A stretch of DNA of 64,000 bases, from positions 40,338,201-40,402,200 of the forward strand of contig CM053802.1 of assembly GCA_028671895.1 (NCBI GenBank), given 5' to 3'. The notes beneath the pieces are model-generated. The model did no database searches. It saw only the letters and a program-made list of their open reading frames with translations, and was not told where the DNA came from. Source of the DNA: Oenanthe sinensis. Lineage: Eukaryota > Streptophyta > Magnoliopsida > Apiales > Apiaceae. Of this stretch, positions 10,864 to 22,001 are shown one piece after another. Each line of letters begins with the position of its first letter. The first letter of the stretch is position 1. A program made the translations under genes and the position numbers.

Positions 10864-12756
10864 ATGTCTGGAAACAAGTATGAAAGTATCAGAATCCCAA
10901 TCTTGAAGAAGGCTGAATACCCTACATGGAGGGTAAATATGATGATGTTCTTGGAAACAACTGATCCTGATTATATAGACAAAATCAATGAAGGTCAATA
11001 TCTACCAACCAAACTAGTGTCGTTAATAATTGTGGAAGGCAGACAAGTTCCTGAATATTATACTCTGAAGGACAAAAAGAAGTGGACAAATGAAGAAAAA
11101 CAAGAAGTCCTAAAAGATGCAAAGGTAAGGAATATACTGCATAATAGTTTAGACTCTGTAATGTTAAATAGAGTAATTTCTTGTAAAACTGCCAAAGAAA
11201 TCTGGGATGCACTAGAGGTTCAATGCCAAGGAACCAAGGAGATAAAGAAAAATAGAAGATCTATTCTAATTCGAGAGTATGAATACTTTGAGGCTAAGCA
11301 GAATGAGTCCCTCATAGATATCTATGACATATTTTTAACTTTGTTAAATAACCTAGCTTTGGTGGATAAGGTGTGTGATAATGAGGATTAAAACACTAAG
11401 TTTTTAAGGGCTCTTCCTGAAGAATGTGTTCTATAAATATCCTTAATAAGAGATAGGGCTGATTTGGATGAGATGTCTCTAGATGAAGTCTATGGAAGAC
11501 TAAAGACTCATGACTTGGAATTATAGCAAAGAAAGAATAGGAAAAGCATCAAGGCAAAATCCGTTGCTTTGAATGTTGAGACAAAAGTTGAAGAACCAAA
11601 AGTGAAAGTTTTGAAAGTCTCAACAAGAAAAGGAAAAGCTATAATGGTCAAACAAAGCAGTGAATCAGAGTCTGAGACAAACTCTAATGCAAACTCTGAT
11701 GACTTCACAGACTCTGACATGATGGAGATGGTTGCTATGATTGTCAAAGACTTCAAAAAGATGAAATATAGGAAGAACAGAAAGCAAGAAAACTTCTAGA
11801 AGAAGCATGGAGAATCAGAGAATAAAGATAGATTCAGAAAAAGAGAAGATAGAGATGGTTAATAAAAAACTCTTGACAAATCAAAGGTCAAGTGTTACAA
11901 GTGAAACAAGATGGGGTACTTTTCTACTGAGTGCAGAAGCAAGGAATCTGGAAAGATTGGATGGATTCCTCAGACTCTGAATGAGAAACAAATTATGCCC
12001 TCATGGCAAACACTGATGCTCCCATCCTAAACTCTGATAAGGACCAGACTTTGTCTTCAATTTTGATACTGAAAATATCCATGAATTAAAGTCTTTCCTT
12101 AGAACTATGCATGTTAGCTTTAAATTACAGTCACTTGAGAATGAAAGATTAAAATCTGAAATACAAACTCTGACTGCTGGGAATGACTTTCTTGAATCTT
12201 AAAATTCACACATGTTTAGCACTAAGAAAGACTGTGAGAATGCTATACACATGCAAACTCAGTTAGAAATACAAGTTGAATATTTAAAATCCGAGATAGC
12301 TAAAGAAAATGAGACTTTCAGAGTTTAGACAAACTTTACTAAGAAAGTCCAACAAATGATTTTTAACAAGAATTGGACATCTGCCTTAGCTTATGAATCT
12401 GATAAGGAGACACATACAAAGGCACACACAAAATGAAAGTTGAGTGAACCTGTGAATTTTTTTAGAGCTAGTAATGAAAAGAAGAATACCTCCGGTAAAT
12501 GCTCTAATAATAACAAAGGTAAAGAAAATAGTGTGTCAGAGAATAAAACAGTAAATATAAGATTACTCTTACAGAAGCAACTTAAAGAAAAGTTGAAGGC
12601 AGTCACAAACAAAAACAAGCCTAAAAAGGTGAGGAGAAATAGAAATGGCAAAGTAGGAATTACTAAGGAGAATAACTATAAGAATATCACTGATGCTCCT
12701 AGAAAAACCTGTTTCACATGTGGTAATTCTAATCACCTTGCTATTGACTGCAAATA
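10864..12756 (+). pseudogene. gag: Near-complete but broken copia gag of B1
   Basis: ATG at 10864 (MSGNKYESIRIPILKK) opens a UBN2-type capsid frame that stays open for 175 codons to 11391. A few single stops break the continuation (at about 11388, 11434 and 11523). It keeps DEMSLDEVYGRLKTHDLEL, a Lys-rich linker and a Ser/Asn/Asp stretch. The first zinc knuckle (about 11890-11935) is dead: a Cys codon is TGA and the His is Tyr. After a coiled-coil region (12060-12330) a second CCHC knuckle, CFTCGNSNHLAIDC at about 12711-12752, is intact, then a stop. Protease starts about 400 bases on in another frame. Confidence 0.88.
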
Positions 12757-13157
12757 AAATAAGAAGGAAACTGAGAGACCTAGTTCAGAGGCTAGAAAAC
12801 AAACTAGATATAGACCACAAAATCTCTGTTTTCACTATGGTAGTTTATGACATTCAATTTACATATGTAAAGAATATCATAGTTTGTATTTCAACTATTA
12901 TGAACTATTGCCTCATTTGAATAAAACTCATATCTTTTCTAATCATATTGTCAAACAAAAATATATGATAAAAGCTGATAAAAGAAATAAAAACTCTGAT
13001 AGTATAAACTCTGAAAATGCAAACTCTGACAATGCAAACTCTGTTAACTTAAACTCTGATAAAAAAATACTTTTACTGCAAAAGTTAAGAAGTTTCAAAA
13101 GAAAGGATTCAAACTTGTTTGGGTCCCCAAATCTATTAACTAATTTGCATGAAATGA
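12757..13157 (+). pseudogene. B1 gag-pol linker rich in Asn-Ser-Asp repeats
   Basis: This stretch between the second knuckle and protease has no long frame from its start. In the frame of 12884-13192 it encodes repeated N-S-(D/E/V) triplets from the nucleotide phrase AAACTCTGA(T/C) (12991-13060). A basic WVPK-like region next to protease ends it. It is a disordered tether rather than a domain. Confidence 0.6.
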
Positions 13158-14880
13158 TTGCAGAGAAACAAGAAAAATATCTTAGTGATTGATAGTGGAT
13201 GTTTTGCACATATGACTAGAAACAAATCCCTGCTTTCAGAGTTTGAGGAGAAGGCTGGCCCAGCAGTATCCTATGGAAATGGCAATATAGGAAGAACACT
13301 AGGATATGACAATATTGTTATTGGAAATGTCATCATTGAAAATGTAGCTCTGGTTGAAGGACTCAAGCATAATCTGTTAAGTGTGAGTCAAATGATAGAC
13401 AGAAGTTATTCTGTGGAATTTCATGGAACTCATTGTGAAGTAAAAATGTAAGAAGGATGGCAAAATAGTTCTTATTGGTCACAAACATAACAACTTATTT
13501 GAAGCTAGCTTGGTTATAAACTCTAATGGTCCCTTAACTTGTTTACTTAGAAATGCATCATCTTTGGAAAGCTGGAATTGGCACAAAAAGCTGTGTCACT
13601 TGAACTTTGGAAACATAAATGAATTGGTGAAAACGGATCTAGTAAGAGGTCTTCCAAAAGTTAAATTTCATCCTGATGGACTCTGTGACTCATGTCAAAA
13701 GGCCAAATAAAAGAAGACACCTTTCAAGAACAAAACTGAAAATTCTATTGATCAACCTTTTCACCTATTGCATCTTGATTTATTTGGTCTTGTCAACATT
13801 ATCTCCATTAGAAAGAAGAAATATAATCTAGTGATAGTGGATGATTACACAAGATTTACCTGGGTGTATTTTTTGCATAAAAAGGATGAAACAGCTGAGA
13901 TTATTTTTGATCATATCACCATGATTGAGAATGGATCACCACACATGGTAAAGAATCTAAGGAGTGATAATGGAACATATTTTAAGAACTCTACAATGGA
14001 GGAATTCTGCTCAACAAAAAGGAATCATTCAACAATTCTCGGCACTAGGTACACCTCAACAAAATGGTGTAGGTGAGAGAAAAACAAAACACTCATTGAA
14101 GCTGCCAGAACAATGTTAGAAGGAGCAAAACTACATATTTAATTTTGGGCAGAAGATGTGAATACTGCATGTATTACTCAGAATTGCACTTTGATAAATA
14201 AACATGGAATGACTTCATATGAAACAATGAAAGGAAGGAAGCCAAATGTGAAATACTTTCACATATTTGAAAGCAAGTGTTTTATTCTCAAAACACATCA
14301 TGAATAATTGAAAAAGTTTGAACTCAAAGCAGATGAAGGTATTTTTGTTGGTTATGCAACAACTTCTAAAACTTCTTCAAGGGCATTCAAAGTGTTCAAT
14401 CTAAGGATTAGGGCAGTCATGGAATCTATTAATGTCACTTTTGATGAAGGAAAAATAATAGGGTTAGATGATGAAGATGCTCAGGGATCTCTGAGTTTCG
14501 AAAATGAATTGCAGGACACAAAATCTGATAAGCTAAACATTGATGAGGTAAATTCTGACGAGTTAAACACTGATTCGTTAAACTCTGATTCAAAAATAAT
14601 TGAAATAGTAATTGAAGATTCTGCACATGTTGAGGGGGAGCAACATCAATCATTTACTAATATTGGAGAACAAACCTCAATTATCGAAATATCAGAGTCT
14701 GACCAAACTCTGACAAATACAAACTCTGAAACCCTAAACTCTGAAATCCTAAACTCTGATCCATCAAACTCTAAAAGTCTAAACACTGATTTATCAAACA
14801 CTGATGGAAGCACAACTTCAGGGGGAGGATCAGCATTTACAGAGGAATCATACTATGAAGGCATAAATCACGGGGGAATA
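13158..14880 (+). pseudogene. pol: Protease and integrase of B1
   Basis: Protease has an intact VIDSGCFAHMT active site (about 13188-13220). The integrase zinc domain WHKKLCHLNF...LCDSCQ (13576-13700) keeps both His and both Cys, though a stop (TAA) follows QKAK. The core shows HLDLFG, RSDNGTYFKN and, after a frameshift near 14015, GERK (D, D, E). Further stops occur near 14139 and 14306. The frame then opens from 14308 through the integrase C-terminus (FVGYATTSK, AFKVFNLR) into a 150-residue Asn-Ser-Asp-rich linker. DDE residues survive, but the chain is interrupted at least four times. Confidence 0.88.
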
Positions 14881-16455
14881 TCTAGTTCAAGAAATTTTCC
14901 ACATCCAAGGAAATGGACCAAAGATCTAGTTGAAGATGCTCTAAAGGATGCAAATTGGGTTACTATAATGCAGGAAGAATTAAATGAGTTTGAAAGAAAT
15001 GAGGTTTGGCCCTTGTTCCAAGGCCAAATAATAGATCAATTGTTAGCATAAAGTGGGTGTTCAGAAACAAGACAGACTCTAATGAAATTGTAACAAGGAA
15101 TAAAGCAAGACTAGTTGCCAAAGGTTACTCTGAACATGAGGGTATTGATTATGATGAAATCTTTACACCTGTAGCTAGACTTAAAGCAATCAGAATCTTT
15201 CTTGTTTATGCTGCACACAATAAATTCAAGGTCTACCAGATGGATGTTAAAAGTGCATTCATAAATAGAGAACTTGAAGAAGAGGTCATGTTGAACAACC
15301 ACCTGGATTTGTCAATCCAAAATATCCAAATCATGTCTATAGATTGGATAAAGCTTTATATGGACTCAAGCAAGCACCAAGAGCTTAATATGAAACTCTG
15401 GCTTAATTTCTACTTGAAAGTGGTTTCACAAGAGGTACAATTGATAAAACCTTGTTTCATAGAACTCAAGGTAAAGATTTATTATTGGTTCAAATGTATG
15501 TTGATGATATTATATTTAGTTCCTTTAATGAGAAACTCTGTGAAAGATTTTCAAAACTGATGCAGTCCAGGTATCAAATGAGCATGATGGGAGAGATGAG
15601 TTATTTTCTAGGGTTGCAAGTAAAACAGACTGATAAAGGTATTTTCATAAATTAGTCCAAATACACAAAGAATCTATTCAGAAAGTTTCAAATGCAAGAC
15701 TCTGCATCTGCTACAACTCCAATGGCTACTGCAACCAAACTTAATCAAGACACTGGTGAGCTTGTAGACATTACAACATACAGAGGAATGTTTAGATCAC
15801 TTCTCTATTTGACTGCTAGTAGACTAGATATCAAGTTTGCAACCTGTCTATGTGCTAGATTTTAGGCAAATCCAGGGAACCTCATTTGATTGTTGTTAAA
15901 AGAATTTTTAGATATCTCAAGGGCACTATCAATCTTGGCTTATGGTATCCTAGAGAGTCCGACTTTAAATTAATAGGCTATTCAGATGCTGACTTTGTAG
16001 GATGTAAAATTGATAGGAAAAGCACAAGTGGCAGTTGTCAATTTCTAGGTGGAATAATTGTCTCATGGTTCAGCAAGAAAGAGAAATTTATCTCAACATC
16101 AACAACAGAGTCTGAATATATAGCCGCAGGAAGCTGCCGTGCTAAAATCTTATGGATGAGAAATCAACTGTTAGACTATGGTTTGAACTTTTCAAAAATT
16201 CCTATTTATTGTGATAATCAAAGTGCTATTGCATTGACAGGAAATCTAGTTCAACATTCTCTGACAAAGCACATCAGTATTAGATATCACTTCCGAAGGG
16301 AACATGTCATGGAAGGAACATTTGAAATGCATTTTGTTCCCAAAGATCAACAGTTAACAGACATATTCACCAAGTCTCTGTGTGAAACAACTTTTATAAG
16401 ATTGGTTTCTGAATTAGGAATGGTAATAAGTGGCTCAACCCTAGATAGCAAGTAG
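14881..16455 (+). pseudogene. pol: Reverse transcriptase and RNase H of B1
   Basis: The RT entry PRKWTKDLVEDALKDANW (about 14906-14960) is followed by KWVFRNKTDSNE, the palm motif YQMDVKSAF, a frameshift after LEEEV (about 15285), and YVDDI (about 15496-15510). A stop near 15655 interrupts the segment after GLQVKQTDKGIF. RNase H runs open from 15886 to 16455 with all four acidic positions: SDADF, TESEY, YCDNQSA and LTDIFTK. The protein ends SGSTLDSK-stop, the usual copia pol end. This copy has no ORF3 or right LTR; it runs straight into B2. Confidence 0.9.
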
Positions 16456-16505
16456 CAGACACAATCAGAATTTATGGTAAACTCTATCAAAGTCTGTGGT
16501 ATACT

Positions 16506-17283
16506 ATGACTGGAAATAGGAAAAACATCCTAGTAATTGATAGTGGATGTTTTGTACACATGACTGGAAACAAATCCCTACTTTCAGAGTTTGAGGATAA
16601 GGCTGTCACAACAGTATCTTATGGAGATGGAAACATAAGAAGAACACCGGGATATGGCAATATTGTGATTGGAAATTTCATCATTGAAAATGTAGCTCTG
16701 GTTGAAGGACTCAAGCATAATCTGTTAAGTATGAGTCAAATGACCGATAGAGGTTATTCTGTGAAATTTCATGAAATACATTGTGAAGTCAAAAGCAAAA
16801 AGGCTAGCAAAGTAGTTCTCATTGGTCACAGAAATAACAATTTATTTGAAGCAAGCTTGAAGGTAAACTATGATGGTTCATTAAATTGCCTACTTGGAAA
16901 GGCATCATCTTTGGAAAAATGGAATTGACTCAAAAAGTTGTGTCACTTGAACTTTGGAAATATAAATGAATTGGTGAAAAAGGATCTAGTAAGAGGTCTT
17001 CCAAAAGTTCAATTACATCCTGATGGATTCTGTGATTCATGTCAAAAGGCAAAAAAAAAAACAACTTTTAAGAGCAAGACTGGAAATTCTATTGATCAAG
17101 CTTTTCATCTATTGCATCTTGATTCGTTTGGCCCTGTCAATATAATGTCTATTGGAAAGAAGAAATATACTCTGGTAATAGTAGATGACTACACAAGATT
17201 TACCTAGGTGTACTTTTTATACAAAAAGTATGAAATAGCTGAGATCATTTTTAATCATATCACCATGATTGAGAATGGATCAC
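16506..17283 (+). pseudogene. pol: Second B-type protease-integrase copy (B2), cut by element C1
   Basis: Directly after the B1 pol end, a second protease begins: VIDSGCFVHMTGNKSLLSEF (16520-16580), with a complete open protease to about 16925. The integrase zinc region reads W-N-stop-L-KKLCHLNF, so one Trp codon became TGA and the first His became Leu. The Cys pair CDSCQ is intact. The core begins HLDSFG and ends at HITMIENGS, where LTR C1 starts. Synteny with B1 shows that gag, linker and LTR of this copy are missing on its left. Confidence 0.88.
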
Positions 17284-18087
17284 TATTGGTGAGATTACGA
17301 AGCTGTATGAATAGTAATCGTGATAACTCAACACTAGAACAAGACAGGTAAATAATACTACATCTACACAGAAATCTGGAAGAAATGAAGACATGGCAAA
17401 TACAGTGAATCAAGACATTAAAAGAAGTTTTAAAGTCTACTACAGTTCACTGAAAGAAGTTCATTAATATGTTCAAGAGTCAGTGAAGAATAACGTATAA
17501 AGACTTTCAAGGTTTCAGAATTGTTGAAGATTCAGTATAGAAGTGTCACTAGAAGATTTCAGTGTAAAGGCATTGATTGAAGATAGACAGTGTTCGAAGC
17601 ATAGGAATCTAGAAGGGTAAAGACAGAGGTTAAAGAAGACAGTTGCGGTCTTGAAATTATACTTACTGAAAGAAGTTTAGTTTTATTTTCAAGCGTTAGT
17701 GAAGAACAGAGAATGAAGTATTCAAGATTGTGGTAGTAATGGAGACGTTTTCTAAGTACCAGAAAAGATTCCAGTGAAAGTACTATGTTTATTGACAGTC
17801 AGTGTTCGAAGCAATGAAGTTGCTGCAAACTTAACAATGCACATAAGGCTATAATACGAAGACCTGGATCGAAGTTAGTCGTTTATGAACCAGACCAGTT
17901 GCATAAGGCGTCACCAGTTTATGAAAGGAATCTGAGTATTAACTATATAGGATTTGTTAAGTTGAATAACGTACTTGGAAAGAACGGTTATTTATTAAGC
18001 TACGAAAAATGATTTGTAGAGGCTACAGCCAAACAGCTAAATAGCTCAAAGGATACAGGGTGCAAAGTGTCACAACCATGGTATGAA

Positions 18088-18353
18088 AAGTGAAAGTTTC
18101 TGAACTACAGTCGAAGATCGGAAACAGCTCAGGGTACAGGGTGTAATGTGACAAGACTTTGGTACAAGAAATGGAAGTTGAGAAACTTCAGTCAAGCAAT
18201 GAAAAAACGGTCAAAGTGCAAAGTGAAAGTTTCTGAACTACAGTCGAAGATCGGAAATAGCTCAGAGTGCAGGGTGTAATGTGACAAGACTTTGGTACAA
18301 GAAATGAAAGTTGGGAAACTTCAGTCAAGCAATGAAAAAAGGGTCAAAGTGCA
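18088..18353 (+). repeat. 133-bp tandem duplication in the left C1 LTR
   Basis: A unit beginning AAGTGAAAGTTTCTGAAC at 18088 recurs at 18221, with only a few mismatches across both units. The right LTR has one copy (from about 29539). It explains most of the length difference between the two LTRs. Confidence 0.88.
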
Positions 18354-18375
18354 GTGACCAACTTGCACTTTGACC
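18342..18375. repeat. Perfect 12-bp inverted repeat in C LTR
   Basis: GGTCAAAGTGCA (18342-18353) and TGCACTTTGACC (18364-18375) are exact reverse complements around a 10-base loop. The right LTR has the same arms at 29652-29663 and 29674-29685, with one mismatch. Confidence 0.85.
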
Positions 18376-19215
18376 ATATAAATGGAAAAACACGCGCGAT
18401 GAATTCTCCCAACAGTTAGCGCCACTAAGTTTTGAACAGGGGTTACATTCTAGGTGGCGTAACATGTAAATGAAGTTCAAATAAGAAAAGTAAATGGCGC
18501 CACTTTGAACTACATAGGGGATTCACTCTTACAGGCGCTACATAAATTCAAGCGCCACAAAAATAGTAAGGTGCAAAAATTTATTCCCTGGCGCAACAAA
18601 ATAATTCTTGGCCCCACTTAGCCCTCAGCCAATCAAATTACAGCAGCCTACTTTATTGATTTAAAAGACTACACACTCATTCAAGAAGTCGTCTTCTTCA
18701 ACACAAAAAATATGTAGAGAGCTTCTGCCATGGCTGGAGCAAGAAAATAATTTATACACACCCATATCTTGCTCCCGGTCAGATATTAGGACCCGGTTCT
18801 TTAACGAAATATACTCAGGGCTCCTAAATATCACTCCCTATGGACTCAGTTTTTCCTTGTACTAATTCAGATATATTTGTATAGGAACTGAGCCTTATAT
18901 TTTTGTGTTAGTAGCAAAGAACTAATTTGTTGTTTGAAAGCCAGTTATATTTTTAACTGGGTGTAGCAACCCTCTGAGTTTATATACGAAAGATATATTC
19001 TCGGAAACTTGTCTCATTTAATTACTTGCTAATTTTCTTAAACCTAATTCATTTATCCGGACACACAGAAAATTAGCAGGCAGCTCACCTAAACACTACA
19101 AAAGGCTAAACCTATTCTAAAGCAATAATTTATTTATCTGCAAATTCTAAAAAGAATTTAAATTGTTGTGAGTATCGTATTCAACCCCCCTTCTACGACA
19201 CTTCGGGACCCAACA

Positions 19216-19229
19216 ATATGTATCAGAGC
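19216..19229 (+). promoter_or_regulatory. Primer-binding site of C1, mutated
   Basis: ATATGTATCAGAGC follows the left LTR, two changes from ATTGGTATCAGAGC. The second internal copy at 30527-30540 carries the exact form, so the family uses initiator tRNA-Met. Confidence 0.8.
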
Positions 19230-19339
19230 ACGCTGATTGATATACAAATCAAGATCCACAACTCAGTGAAACTCAGAGTGTCGAAGCTGGTTGGACCCGA
19301 ATGTTTAGAGGCCTTGTTAAATAAGTTTAATTATAAACT

Positions 19340-19640
19340 TTTAATAAGTTTATTTTATAAACTTTTATAAAATTTGTTTTATAAACTCTTATTAGTTTAT
19401 ATTATAAATTTTAATTAGTTTATTTTATAAACTTAATATTTAATTTATTTTATAAACTTTTATAAAATTTATTTTATAAACTCTTATTAGTTTATATTAT
19501 AAATTTTAATTAGTTTATTTTATAAACTTAGTATTAAATTTATTTTATAAACTTTTATAAAACTTGTTTTATAAACTTTTATAAGTTTATATTATAAATT
19601 TTAATTAGTTTATTTTATAAATTAAATAAAGTTTACAATT
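19340..19640. repeat. 95-bp AT-only tandem repeat in the C1 leader
   Basis: Units built from TTTATTTTATAAACTTTTATAAAA and ATTATAAATTTTAATTAG phrases repeat with a 95-base period (the CTTTTATAA phrase falls at 19362, 19457 and 19552), about three copies. The C2 leader has no such repeat after the shared first 105 bases, because B3 sequence begins there. Confidence 0.8.
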
Positions 19641-20520
19641 TAAGTTTATTAAACAATTTTGTTGGTTCAATTCAGCAGCATGATATTGGAGTACATGCTT
19701 TGTGTAATTGTGTGTGATCAATCATGTACACACGCATGTTTTTCATTGCGCTTGTCCTAAGGAAGCAATGTGTTTAGCGCCACGAAGGTATTACACGCAC
19801 GGCAAAACAAGATAATTTCTTTTTAAAAGTTTTGTTGCGCCTGTACAGGGGAAGTAGTGTATATGTGCCACTAAACAGCTAGGTGCCACTAACCCAAAAT
19901 ATCAGTTTGGTGCCCCATGTTTTGTACCCTTTAATTTTTAATTTTTGGTTTAGATTTATTTATTTTTCCAGAAAATTTAAAATTCTTAAAAATTAAAATT
20001 TTTCTTAAATAGTAATTTACGATATTTTAATTTTTAAGAAAATTAAATATTCTTAAAAATTAATTTGTTTTATATTTTTATTTTTGATTAATTTATTTTC
20101 TAAGAAAATTTAAAATTCTATAAATTTAAATTTTTCTTAAATATTAATTCGAGGGTACTCAAGGAGTAGTAGTTGAAGATTTTTCCGGGTATTGAAGACA
20201 ACTAAAATTGACTGAAGATTATCCAATGAAGTTAATTCTGGAACACGTTGAAAAAATAGTGGTACTAATTTTGTCAGAGGTTTACTCCATAGGATCCCAC
20301 TAATATTTTGGAAGCTGCAAAAGAAAAGATTATTTTGGGTACATTTTTTTTGTTAATTTGAGTTGTATTTTTGGATGAAGAATCTTAGGGTTTTGAAGTA
20401 GTGAAGGAGAACAGACTGGACTACCTGGTATCTCTGAACAAGCCTTATAGATTATTAAACAGGAAGATTACAGGAAGTTCGTGCTAACACTGCAGATCAT
20501 CTGGAATACAGGATTACAGT
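19641..20520 (+). other. Non-coding leader of C1
   Basis: Between the AT repeat and the first recognisable gag remnant, no frame is visible. Stretches at 19740-19920 repeat the GCGCC/GCGCCAC motifs of the C LTR U3, which suggests part of this leader came from an LTR-like sequence. 19925-20150 is AT-rich (TTTTTAAT, AAAATTTAAAATTC phrases). Confidence 0.5.
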
Positions 20521-22001
20521 CAAAAGGGATTTAAGGATACAACCACATTGTCTATAAAAGACCTGTATGTGCTGAAGGCCTATGAACTAGAACAAAAGCT
20601 GAAGAAGATAATATTTGGTAAAACAAGTTATTGGCATATCCACTGTATTTGTGACCCAGGAACCAAATTTGATTGAAGTCAAGGTTGAGAACCTCTGAAC
20701 AGAAACGAAATGATCCAAGAAGCTGAATTGAAGATGTTGTAGCTCGAGGTAGTGGTCAAGGTGTTGTATGTGAATTTGACACTTTGGAATAACTTGAGAA
20801 CTGGACTGCAAGTCAAGTCTGCAAGGCAAATGGAAGTTCATTGACATCAGATTCAGACGGAATCCAAATTCTTAATCTAAGGTCCTTACCTATAGATTCC
20901 ATAAAGGAGATTTTCAAGATCAGTTCAAGAGGTGGTTGCAAGACATGGATGGTTTATATAGAAAGACAAGATTAGGGTTTGCTACACAGTTTGAAAAAGC
21001 CTGTACATGCAAATGATGAAAGACACTGTGTTGGGTTGAAGTAGGAATCTCAGGCATTAGTGAGGATGTAGCAAGGGAAAGCATTTGTTGGTGAAGTTAA
21101 ATGCAAGGCTGATTCTATCAGTGATAGTGATGAACCAAGTGGATATCTGGCATCAATGACCAACACTGGAGATGAATCACTAAGCACTTCACAGGTACAC
21201 ATTCTAACTAGTATACGTTTATCTAATTCAGAACTGTATGATCATTAGGTATTGAAATGTATTATATTTATGTCAGCATGTTAGCATCTTAGGACTTAAA
21301 TGCTTAATTGATTGCTAAGAATAAGATTGCATGCTAGGATTCATGAGTTTAAATAAGTACATCTCATACTTTATTTTATATGCAATAAAATGAATATCTT
21401 GAATTAGATATGGTGTTCTAGACGGTTAGGTGTATCCCGAAACATTTGCTGGAACTTGATTTAAATCTTCTATGATTTAATACCTCTACTAATATTATGA
21501 AAATTGCTAATAGATAAACAGGTCATAAATCAGATATTTTATATTTGTTCTTGTTATGATAAATGACTTGTTAAGTATATGTGGAATTTGATATTGCTTA
21601 TAATGTTTTATTCAAATATTTTGCATATTCTTAAAATTATTTATGTGTTTATTTTCACATGATCTGCTCTACTCACATAGTTGTACAAAATGCCATATTA
21701 GATCATGTATCGCTTGTTAGGGGTATAATAATAAAAGATGGTAGAATTATCTAAGTAGTCAGTACCATTTGTTGATTCGAGGTTTAATCTAAAACTGACT
21801 TAGGTAATTAGAGATAGTTAAAAATGTTAGACAACAACAGAAATGGATTAAACGAAATTAGTAATTAATTTGTTAGTTCTACTATCCATGTGCTTTTATT
21901 CATATTGAAGCTGTTGTTACCACTATAGACAGTAATATCTCTAACCCATCTGGACTCAATTGAAGTTGAGTACCAAGAAGCTTAATCATTTGTGATTGCA
22001 G
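20521..22001 (+). pseudogene. gag: Heavily decayed gag of C1
   Basis: A gag block is recognisable at 20552-20616: LSIKDLYVLKAYELEQ followed by a KKIIFG tail matches the ELYGKLKTYELEQ region of copia gag. A second block at about 21112-21190 (ISDSDEPSGYLASMTN) matches the acidic segment after the zinc knuckle. The same order occurs in E gag. The coiled-coil part (21195-22001) has become AT-rich and unreadable but is collinear with 38148-39273. No frame longer than about 90 codons survives. Confidence 0.7.

Larger units (their letters stand above)
17284..19215 (+). mobile_element. Left LTR of element C1 (1.9 kb)
   Basis: It starts TATTGGTGAGATTACG (the other copy has the proper TG) and ends TCGGGACCCAACA. 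It pairs with 28704-30526: over the first 160 bases I count about nine differences. It contains a 133-bp tandem duplication absent from the right copy, a 12-bp hairpin, repeated GCGCC/GGCGC motifs (about 18412-18610), the shared GAACCAGACCAGTTGCA (17887-17903), and the usual C-run end. It is inserted in the integrase of B2 after ATCAC (17279-17283). Confidence 0.92.

Noticed and set aside
10864..16505. B1 as an active autonomous retrotransposon
   Set aside because: Gag and pol carry several stops and frameshifts, the first zinc knuckle is destroyed, and ORF3 and the right LTR are missing.
21195..22001. An intron in C gag (GT at 21195, AG at 22001; in C2 GT at 38148, AG at 39273)
   Set aside because: The sequence just after the supposed donor still resembles gag coding of E (LSNSELYD against MSNSDYKK), and in E the same interval is a coding coiled coil of similar size. 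It is better explained as decayed coding.
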